13,160 nucleotides of DNA from Trichomonas tenax (lineage: Eukaryota > Parabasalia > Trichomonadida > Trichomonadidae): contig JALKBU010001284.1 in assembly GCA_023091735.1 (NCBI GenBank), positions 1 to 13,160 of the forward strand, read 5' to 3'. Made by a program: the position numbers and the translations under genes. This document shows positions 8,401 to 13,160 of the stretch, piece after piece. The notes under the pieces are model-generated. The model did no database searches. It was not told the origin of the DNA and was given only the letters and a program-made list of their open reading frames with translations. The first letter of the stretch is position 1; every line of letters starts with the position of its first letter.

Positions 8401-10744
8401 ACTTGGCGTTGGCAGAAGACTTCCGTTTGAGATGGACGTAAATGGCACAGTTATTGTTTACGAAAAGGCAAAGACAGAAACAGAGTTCATGATTAAATAC
8501 AAAGCGCATATTGTTCCTCAACCGCAGAGAATCCTCGATGCGGTTCTCGTTCATTCCGTCAACGTTGAGCCAACAAGTTTTGATCTTGGTCAGGTGTATG
8601 TTCACGAAGCAATCAAGAAGAAGATTGTAGTCACAAACATTGCAAACACTCAGCAGAACATTTGGTTCAGCGCAACAAGTACATCTGATGCCATTATCAC
8701 GACAAAAGTTGCAGAGTATTTCTTGAAATTTAACGAATCTGTTGAAATTCCATTCGAAATCTTCTTCATCCAGCCAGGAAGAATCGTCAAAGAGATCAAT
8801 ATCACGACACAGACATCATCCCAGAAGATTCCACTCATTGCTCAATGCAATTACCACGATGTCCTTTCATTCGAAGGACTCGTCGACGACACAATCGATT
8901 ATGGATGCATCCCGTTGACAACACTCAGAATCCTCGAGGAAAGGAAGGTATTCCAGATTACGAACATCACCGATCGCGATGTTTACATTTTCATCAAGAA
9001 CACTGCTCCTCAGGACTTGCTTATTTATGAAAAGGATCCAAAAGCACCACTGATCAGGGCATTTTACCTTCCAGCAAAGACTCACGTCATCGTCAATGTT
9101 GTTCTTAAGCCCGATGTTGATAGAGAAAGCTATCATAGCTATAAATCAACTGTCATCAATCACAACATCAACATCACAGTTTTCGAATCCGATGAGGAAG
9201 CATCAGCATTTGCAGCAAGCGACAATGAATTGCCAGACTGCATCTTCCAGAAGACTATCAGTGTCAAAGCAATCATTGGACGTATTGGCCTCCTCACAAG
9301 CGATACAAACTCTCTCTTCCGCGTCGTCAACAGTAGAAATGAAAGCATCGATCTCAAAATGACTATCAAGAACAGAAGCACACACATTCCAGTTACAATT
9401 GTTGCTTCTGCCGTCCAAGGATTGTCTCTCTCCGATTACATATTCACGCTCGAAGGACGTAAGACCGGTCAGCACTCTATTGAGTTTGGACTCACATACT
9501 CGCCATCACAAATCGGCATGAACGAAGCCCAGATCAGGTTCACTACGAATGCAAGCCAGCCTTACTCAAAGGCAATAACGATCTCAGCTCTTGTTGATCC
9601 ACACGCTATTTCTACTAATTTGCCAAAGCACGAAAGTGGCGCTGATTTACTGAATGTCGGAGGAATCTATGTTCAGAACGGAAAGCCACTCTTCCAGGAA
9701 TTCTCAATCGATATTACAAACACAGGAAACAGTGCGATAAGATTCGAATTCGCAGAGATCCAGAAGAAGATGATGCTACGTTTCAAGGAAACAACTAAAG
9801 TCACATTCCAATTCCCATTCACTGCGGACTATTACAATCCACAAGAACCGGAGTTCCTCTATAGACTTATCTGCTACAACAGTGTCACGCGCAGCGTTAT
9901 CAAAGTCATTTATATCACAGGTTTCTTCGCAGTTTCAACAGGATCCATCGATCGTGAAAACATTGTTTTCGAGAGATTTGGCCAAGTCAACCACTGGGCG
10001 CACAAGAGAGAGATTTGCACTTTCATGAATCAATCCAAGATCCCACTCTTCTTGAGACTCGCTGCAACACCGCAGTATGTCGATGTTCCACAGGAAATTG
10101 GGCCGATCCCTGCAAACGGAAGCCTCGAAGTTGCTTTGTCTCCAAACATCGCAGAACTTAAGAATGTCGAAGGTGAAGTCAAAGAGCAAATCAGATACAC
10201 CAATGGCAACAACATTAACAACGTTCTCATATTGAATGTTTCGTTCAATATCAGTGCTTCATTCATCAGATTCGAGAATATTGATTCATTCAAATGGCTG
10301 TCATTCTCAGCACTTCCTTCCAAAGCTATCAGGGATTTCAAGGCGATCGAAGGTGAAATGGTTGCATCATCCTGGTTTGCTGTTGTTTCTACTATGGATG
10401 TTGAAACCACAATCACTGTTTTAATCGAGAAAGTCGCAAAAGATGATGTCGAAATCGAATTGTTCGGTCGTGCAAGTGGACGGCCTCTCACGCAAATCGT
10501 CCTTCAGCCAAACGAAAGGTTCGAAGTCAGAGTGAAAGCGACACTCAAACAAGGAAAGAAGATAGACGAAAAGGAGCCATATATCGCTGATGTCGTTTTC
10601 CAGCATGAAGGTTCTGATGCATTATCGATGCCGATTGTTTACTTTCCAAGTGAACCACCTGCTGAAACGCAGACGCAGCCTACCGAACAACCAACTCAGC
10701 AGCCTCAGCAGCAGCAAGTTGAGCAAAAGCAAGAATTTATGTAA
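5474..10744 (+). CDS. Giant ASH/MSP-repeat protein of the Hydin/CFAP class, 1756 aa, probable axonemal or basal-body component
   Basis: The start is the first in-frame ATG (5474), preceded by an in-frame TAA at 5456. At least seven units show the ASH/MSP beta-sandwich signature, (I/F)DFG-x-V followed about 15 residues later by a hydrophobic strand ending in N: near residues 270 (LIDFGQVYAGE), 424 (MDFGDTVV), 738 (LNFGTFQV), 840 (IDFGKVTAG), 1036 (FDLGQVYVHE), 1141 (IDYGCIPL) and 1499 (FERFGQVNHW). Weaker copies lie near 10, 158, 540, 1275 and 1388. Inserts include an acidic patch (110-135, five Asp in a row), a Thr-Pro-rich linker (TPQTPGTPRG, about 584-593), a basic coiled coil (about 898-953) and a Gln/Pro-rich tail (about 1725-1756). 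ASH domains are typical of Hydin, CFAP47, CFAP65, CFAP74, DLEC1 and SPD-2, which bind central-pair microtubules, cilia or centrosomes. Exact orthology cannot be settled here. No signal peptide or membrane span is seen. Confidence 0.9.
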   Translation: MEPIELRPPVLYYGIIPVADRPISQEIIITNRSTSSMLIKFNKVSTSFLWFTHFNKVVKAQRKTGFDIFFNGQKLDLITLHPQQSIEVSCVILPSQIKGTLPLNIDIPVDAFEYDSEYTDTSGDGEFIDDDDDAEPLYSTKTTLTINAILSSASYSIEPNVLFLNNCKINQTQTRRVTLRNLCDSTLPIMIHTIPEIEVFTPSAQNYISIPPKKSVEIVINHTPTNLGLFEHCIPFDCLIKNDTPQSLRIFTAVSPEKVPLNFPVIHPSEELIDFGQVYAGEMKEADLTIENKSDITYKLHMCSLVEPFLDQPSNAHNSLTTSFQQIMETYSKSSLPTLYFKTTSMPKSSDDIEIVLDSKSTTSIKLYYTSTFNKQAPVNEFHHRAFIMILKFIGTETELVYNRFLLCSANVCHSNISINPGNMDFGDTVVANTFKSATIMISNQSPMPTTVKATSSSRAIACSPIPVTVPPNSEIPFNFKFYPRKVNPEYTGQISFVNEKNPNNVVNFSISAIVVSGQKESIHSISYSLSVDKNPINAISFRNVVSSFPAIKELTIKNKTKEPLSLTIKSNDPRVINVYTESTPQTPGTPRGNIPNTQPAVSQTKSKLLTEFTRPKTLKSLYESMRYNSDFFLDMYTLFPENKSADIVDHFVIQMEAYKEIIANAKNISGKQIVIPPSSKAQVFVVCVAEKGPNPHMWMHRRYSLSICMNSAECETLTLPISLNVATSSIFLSARSLNFGTFQVNTRAQHDILASNESCVPAPFHIVCESPVHIDKHNIGIITPLSNITVPFTFAPVVDGQLFRVIKVVNVLNDEEDLSIIIKANVERVTNFIIHPSDIDFGKVTAGICSVSIPIFITNTSQLNNEFTFSHATKEFQFCRPLVMFKIKELSERATTDAMNLQVEKLKRKQKTLLRKKKMDRVDGIQRMIDDLMASLKIRESQTKLKQLGAKFLDRLVINAEPLQVYCIELQLIPSLGVGRRLPFEMDVNGTVIVYEKAKTETEFMIKYKAHIVPQPQRILDAVLVHSVNVEPTSFDLGQVYVHEAIKKKIVVTNIANTQQNIWFSATSTSDAIITTKVAEYFLKFNESVEIPFEIFFIQPGRIVKEINITTQTSSQKIPLIAQCNYHDVLSFEGLVDDTIDYGCIPLTTLRILEERKVFQITNITDRDVYIFIKNTAPQDLLIYEKDPKAPLIRAFYLPAKTHVIVNVVLKPDVDRESYHSYKSTVINHNINITVFESDEEASAFAASDNELPDCIFQKTISVKAIIGRIGLLTSDTNSLFRVVNSRNESIDLKMTIKNRSTHIPVTIVASAVQGLSLSDYIFTLEGRKTGQHSIEFGLTYSPSQIGMNEAQIRFTTNASQPYSKAITISALVDPHAISTNLPKHESGADLLNVGGIYVQNGKPLFQEFSIDITNTGNSAIRFEFAEIQKKMMLRFKETTKVTFQFPFTADYYNPQEPEFLYRLICYNSVTRSVIKVIYITGFFAVSTGSIDRENIVFERFGQVNHWAHKREICTFMNQSKIPLFLRLAATPQYVDVPQEIGPIPANGSLEVALSPNIAELKNVEGEVKEQIRYTNGNNINNVLILNVSFNISASFIRFENIDSFKWLSFSALPSKAIRDFKAIEGEMVASSWFAVVSTMDVETTITVLIEKVAKDDVEIELFGRASGRPLTQIVLQPNERFEVRVKATLKQGKKIDEKEPYIADVVFQHEGSDALSMPIVYFPSEPPAETQTQPTEQPTQQPQQQQVEQKQEFM
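10667..10735 (+). repeat. CAG/CAA-rich tract encoding the Gln/Pro-rich C-terminal tail
   Basis: The last coding 70 bases of the ASH gene are an impure CAG/CAA/CCT run encoding a low-complexity tail (QPTEQPTQQPQQQQVEQKQ). It is a likely site of length variation between strains and a probable disordered end of the protein. Confidence 0.7.
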
Positions 10745-10745
10745 A
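10742..10745 (+). terminator. TAAA polyadenylation signal overlapping the ASH-gene stop codon
   Basis: The stop codon TAA is followed by A, giving TAAA. In Trichomonas vaginalis the UAAA polyadenylation signal frequently includes the stop codon, so this arrangement fits and implies a short 3' UTR. Confidence 0.45.
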
Positions 10746-10822
10746 TTATTCTATATATTGTTGTTTTTTGTAATCACCATTATTTATATTGTCACGAACC
10801 TAATATCTTAATCATGTTTTAA

Positions 10823-11141
10823 GCGATTTTAATTGATATTATCTATCAAAATTGTAATCTTGAATTTGATCGCAAAAATACATGTGAAATTGTCTGCATT
10901 AGTATTATTTATGTTATTTTGAACAGTATGAAGGCCGTAGATGAAGAAATAAAAATTGAGCAATTTTAAAATCTGGCTTGAAATACTTAAACATAAAATA
11001 TATAATCTATACAATGTTTCTCAAAAGAGCCAAAATGCGAATTTTTTCCCAAGACAAAATAAATCTCTTGGAAGTGTTGGAGGTAAGAAATTTGAGGGAA
11101 GAACTTTTTTTGATTTAAATTTTCATTTTTTCATGATTTAA
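10823..11141 (+). pseudogene. Possible decayed coding remnant, single-base frameshift
   Basis: Plus-strand frame of position 10823 is open from an in-frame TAA (10820) to a TAA at 10967 and reads like protein (LEFDRKN, then MKAVDEEIKIEQF from an ATG at 10928). The next frame is open from about 10956 to TGA/TAA near 11141 (KIWLEILKHKIYNLYNV, then SLGSVGGKKFEGRTFF). Removing one T from the TTTT run at about 10964-10967 joins them (EIKIEQFKIWLEILK) into about 106 codons. I do not recognise the product. There is no initiator match, and open runs of this size are not rare in AT-rich DNA, so chance is a real alternative. Confidence 0.27.
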
Positions 11142-11352
11142 CTTTTTTCAGAGAAAAAATAGCATTAAAATTAAAGCATTATGATATAAAATGAGTTGTT
11201 TATAAATTTTCATCTCTGTTTTTTCATTATTCTCTAACTCAACATGATAATTTGAAATTCTGCCTCGTATTTCTAGCTATTCTTTTAATTTCTAGAAAAT
11301 CAGAATTAGCTGTCCTAGCATATTGTGTTTATCTTAAAAATAGTCGAATCTA

Positions 11353-11450
11353 TACCTCCAAAATAACCTCAAATTGAATTGGAACTTCCAGAATGCTCTC
11401 AATTAATCTCAATTTTAGTGCCACTGGCATTGGAAATCATTTTGGAGGTA
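11353..11450. repeat. Long imperfect inverted repeat D
   Basis: The ends are a perfect 12-bp inverted repeat, TACCTCCAAAAT at 11353-11364 and its complement at 11439-11450. Pairing continues inward imperfectly: of the next 22 positions on each side about 13 match, giving arms of about 34 nt with about 25 matches and a loop of about 30 nt. The loop holds TCTCAATT twice (11397-11404, 11407-11414). Confidence 0.7.
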
Positions 11451-11633
11451 GTTTTGGAGCTTCATGATTACATCGCCAAAAAGCAGACGCACACATACAC
11501 AGCTGAAATAAAGCAGAAACTTTGATATTTACATCAAATTTTTTATTGTCAATAAACTTCCAAACAGTATTTTCTTTCGAAAGACACACAATCGACTAAA
11601 GAGCTGAAGGGTATTTCATATATGAAAGAAAAT

Positions 11634-11718
11634 TTGTTATAAATAACATATTTAATTTTTTATTGATTAAAGGAACAAAATCAGGAAGTTATAAAGGAGC
11701 TGTTGTTATAAATAACAT
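11634..11718. repeat. Direct repeat of a 16-mer with a palindromic core
   Basis: TTGTTATAAATAACAT occurs at 11634-11649 and again, identical, at 11703-11718. The core GTTAT-AA-ATAAC is itself an inverted repeat. A local duplication or a binding site pair would both explain it; nothing else in the region decides between them. Confidence 0.7.
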
Positions 11719-11845
11719 TGATTATAATATGGCAATGATTGAAGCGAGGCCTGCGAAATGATGGGAATGTTAAAAACTCTTTCAAATCATAATCAAATTC
11801 GAGATATTTTCAAAACTTTTTATTTTAGTCTTCTTCTCCATAAAA

Positions 11846-11874
11846 ATGTCACCGCTGGCATGATTTAGTGACAT
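11846..11874. repeat. Short stem-loop, 7-bp perfect stem
   Basis: ATGTCAC (11846-11852) pairs perfectly with GTGACAT (11868-11874) across a 15-nt loop. It lies just before hairpin C and adds to the local density of inverted repeats. Confidence 0.5.
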
Positions 11875-11933
11875 GCATACCAAGACGATGATAAAAACAA
11901 CAAGTTTTATTGGTGATTCATGTTTCTCCAACA

Positions 11934-12004
11934 ACTGTGTGCCAATAGCACATTAAGGCTTGAGAAATCTAATAAAAAGACCACATATACCATTGGCACA
12001 CAGT
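11934..12004. repeat. Long imperfect inverted repeat C
   Basis: A perfect 13-bp terminal stem, ACTGTGTGCCAAT (11934-11946) against its complement at 11992-12004, encloses a weaker inner stem in which about 8 of 15 positions pair, with a loop near 11962-11976. Total length is 71 nt. Confidence 0.75.
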
Positions 12005-12049
12005 GATGGATGAATTTTTATCAGGTAATTTACATTGATTTATATACTA

Positions 12050-12135
12050 TTGTGTTTGAGTCCTTCTTCTCGTTACTGAAGCCACTGCATACATGTGCAA
12101 TGACTAAAGAATCGATAAGGAGGACTCAAACACAA
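12050..12135. repeat. Long imperfect inverted repeat B
   Basis: A perfect 15-bp terminal stem, TTGTGTTTGAGTCCT (12050-12064) against 12121-12135, continues inward without gaps for 25 more positions with 17 matches (12065-12089 against 12096-12120). The loop is 6 nt (12090-12095). Arms are 40 nt with 32 Watson-Crick matches. The right arm carries TGACTAAAGAATCGAT (12101-12116), which matches hairpin A at 13 of 16 positions. Confidence 0.85.
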
Positions 12136-12226
12136 CAATTGGACGAGTTTTGATTTTTCATCCCACCAGATGTCGGTTGCACAATGAAACTTAAACAGGG
12201 TGATAGTGAGTCGCACTGCATTATTA

Positions 12227-12490
12227 CAACAAAGTATTGGCGGGAATTAATTTCGATATTCTAGGTCGATTTTGAAATGCTGTTCTATGCACACCAAATT
12301 GATTCAGAAGCCAATAGAAATGTGTGTCATTGACTTCTGAATCGATTTGTGGTGCATAGAACAACATTTTCACTGTTTTTCACCCTACCAAATATGGAAC
12401 ACATTTGAGACTTTGATTTTGCGATAAAAGTGTGCTATATAACTTAGACACACAATATTCAATGTGAGACTGTCTTGTGAATATATTATA
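12227..12490 (-). pseudogene. Possible decayed coding segment on the minus strand
   Basis: The minus-strand frame from 12490 down to 12227 is open for 88 codons except for one TGA (12380-12382). It is bounded by TAG (12491-12493) and TAA (12224-12226). The text is protein-like on both sides of the TGA (RQSHIEYCVSKLY..., then MLFYAPQIDSEVND... and FQNRPRISKLIPA). It is in the same frame as most of the open segment at 12554-12802 and the remnant at the right edge. I do not recognise a family. It overlaps hairpin A, so part of the apparent coding character may be accidental. Confidence 0.35.
12275..12369. repeat. Long, nearly perfect inverted repeat A
   Basis: The arms 12275-12315 and 12329-12369 are 41 nt each and pair without gaps at 36 positions, plus one G-T wobble, around a 13-nt loop. 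Perfect blocks include TGTTCTATGCAC (12 bp) and GATTCAGAAG (10 bp). This is far beyond chance. A transcript from either strand would fold into a single long hairpin of the size of a microRNA or siRNA precursor. The right arm carries TGACTTCTGAATCGAT (12331-12346), related to the same place in hairpin B. The same segment is open on the minus strand as part of a protein-like frame (12227-12379). Confidence 0.92.
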
Positions 12491-12595
12491 CTATGCAATC
12501 TTTGAGATATATACATTGTATTAGCAAGAAAATCATACATTATTGACTCCTTAGAGTGTCAATTTTGTTGACAGCACATCAACATGGAACACATT
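12394..12595. repeat. Direct repeat of ATGGAACACATT
   Basis: The 12-mer ATGGAACACATT occurs at 12394-12405 and 12584-12595, 190 bp apart. It may be chance or the mark of an old duplication. Confidence 0.4.
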
Positions 12596-12829
12596 CAATA
12601 TCACTAACAGAGGCATGAAACAATTAAAACGCCCATCCGCAGTATATGTGATAGGCATTGTGCATGACAAAACATAAAAAACACAAATTTTAAATAATAC
12701 AATATTCAAAATAAGTAAATGTTGTGCTATCATTCTAATCACATCAATATCACAATAAGCATTGCTCATATAATAAAGATATACATATAAGAGTATCAAC
12801 AATCATGTTTTCAAAAAGAACCTCAAATG

Positions 12830-13160
12830 CTAATTAACCAACTTTTTGTAACCAATGCATTTGTGCATCGAGCCAGATTCCATATCAGCCACTGGTCATT
12901 GCAGCATAAGTTGTTGGTCATAATATTGATACTTTAATGCCGAAAAGGCTGCTTCTCCAAATAAAGCGAAAAAAATTGGCGCAAAAAGACGATAAAAAAA
13001 TTGGATCGCACTAGTTCTTGCATCAGCAAAATAAAAAAATAAGATTTTCTGGATCTTCAATATTGGCAACATGAAAGAAAATCAAATCTGAAGGATTTTG
13101 TTTGGTGTACTCTTGAATGATGTTAGTAGTATTAACATAATGATTGTTACTATGTTGTGG
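12830..13160 (-). pseudogene. Decayed protein-coding remnant, runs off the right edge
   Basis: Reading leftwards from the window edge, the minus strand is open in one frame to about 13030 with clear protein character (YTKQNPSDLIFFHVANIEDP). It then meets a stop just after a run of seven A/T pairs (13033-13039). Removing one base from that run joins it to a second open frame (LIFYFADARTSAIQFFYRLF, ALFGEAAFSALKYQYYDQQL). That frame stops at TGA (12896-12898) and, after a further protein-like stretch (PVADMESGSMHKCIGYKKLV), at TAG (12830-12832). The product is not recognised; a transposon-derived protein is one possibility. Its start lies outside the window. A single homopolymer sequencing error could explain the shift, but not the internal stops. 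Confidence 0.5.

Larger units (their letters stand above)
11142..12829. other. Gene-free, palindrome-rich region
   Basis: There is no intact gene in this 1.7 kb. It contains the four long hairpins listed separately, short perfect palindromes (TCTTTCGAAAGA at 11573-11584, TTTCATATATGAAA at 11614-11627), short stem-loops (TTTGAT...ATCAAA at 11521-11538, ATGTCAC...GTGACAT at 11846-11874) and short direct repeats. On the minus strand several segments are open and protein-like: 11785-11952 (56 codons), 12033-12242 with one TGA at 12126, 12227-12490 with one TGA at 12380, and 12554-12802. 11142-11350 is plain AT-rich DNA in which I see nothing. Confidence 0.6.

Noticed and set aside
8596..8601. GTATGT, resembling a trichomonad 5' splice site, and ACTAAC at 7964 and 12603 resembling a branch site
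   Set aside because: No matching donor and acceptor pair in the right order and spacing; the large ORFs are continuous without splicing.
10030..10491. 153-aa open frame on the minus strand inside the ASH gene
   Set aside because: It lies wholly opposite a well-supported gene, is rich in Ser, Thr and Leu as expected for an antisense shadow, and shows no recognisable domain.
11353..12369. CRISPR array, tRNA or rRNA genes, or an integron-like array explaining the hairpins
   Set aside because: There are no regularly spaced identical repeats, no cloverleaf with a GGTTCRA-type T-loop, and the hairpins differ in sequence and spacing.
12050..12369. H/ACA-type guide RNAs, because ACAACA lies at the 3' end of hairpins A and B
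   Set aside because: The ACA triplets fall in or directly against the stem and no convincing internal guide pocket could be drawn by eye.
12614..12666. Weak stem-loop with CATG, ACAAT and GCC blocks
   Set aside because: The blocks are short and separated by unequal gaps, which is within what AT-rich DNA gives by chance.
12030..12900. Reassigned TGA codon, suggested by several single TGA stops in otherwise open minus-strand frames
   Set aside because: The coiled-coil gene uses TGA as its stop and there are also TAG and TAA breaks and frameshifts; ordinary decay explains it better.
12837..12918. A fifth candidate long hairpin (ACCAAC ... GTTGGT)
   Set aside because: Only 6 terminal base pairs and a CAATG/CATTG block match, with gaps between; the segment overlaps the better-supported right-edge coding remnant.

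Overview
This looks like nuclear DNA of a flagellated, AT-rich unicellular eukaryote, most probably a parabasalid of the Trichomonas/Tritrichomonas type. The reasons are: long intronless ORFs (3.0 and 5.3 kb); two gene starts preceded at 6 and 19 nt by a match to the trichomonad initiator element (TCA+1-Y-W); TAAA motifs at or just after stop codons; a very long coiled-coil protein; a huge ASH/MSP-repeat (Hydin/CFAP-class) flagellar-type protein; and a bacterial-looking GNAT acetyltransferase. The species cannot be fixed from the sequence alone.

Layout. 1-180: gene-poor, with an open tail in frame 1 and a small GC-rich patch. 181-1166: a decayed protein kinase (+) that keeps the HRD and DFG motifs but is frameshifted by one extra copy of a 5-nt unit. 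1391-4426: intact 1011-aa coiled-coil protein (+). 4476-5249: intact GNAT acetyltransferase (-), convergent with the coiled-coil gene across 49 bp and divergent from the next gene across 224 bp. 5474-10744: intact 1756-aa ASH/MSP-repeat protein (+), a likely axonemal or basal-body component. 10745-13160: no intact gene.

The last 2.4 kb is the least ordinary part. It holds four long imperfect inverted repeats (71-98 nt each; the best has 41-nt arms with 36 Watson-Crick matches and a 13-nt loop), plus several short perfect palindromes, all between 11353 and 12369. Two of the hairpins share a diverged 16-mer, so they look related. The minus strand of 11785-13160 also reads as a chain of protein-like open segments separated by single stops and homopolymer frameshifts, clearest at 12830-13160. 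So the region is either a hairpin-rich non-coding locus, a decayed element or gene on the minus strand, or both.

The intact genes do not form a pathway. The coiled-coil and ASH proteins both fit cytoskeletal or flagellar structure, while the acetyltransferase between them looks like an acquired metabolic or modifying enzyme.
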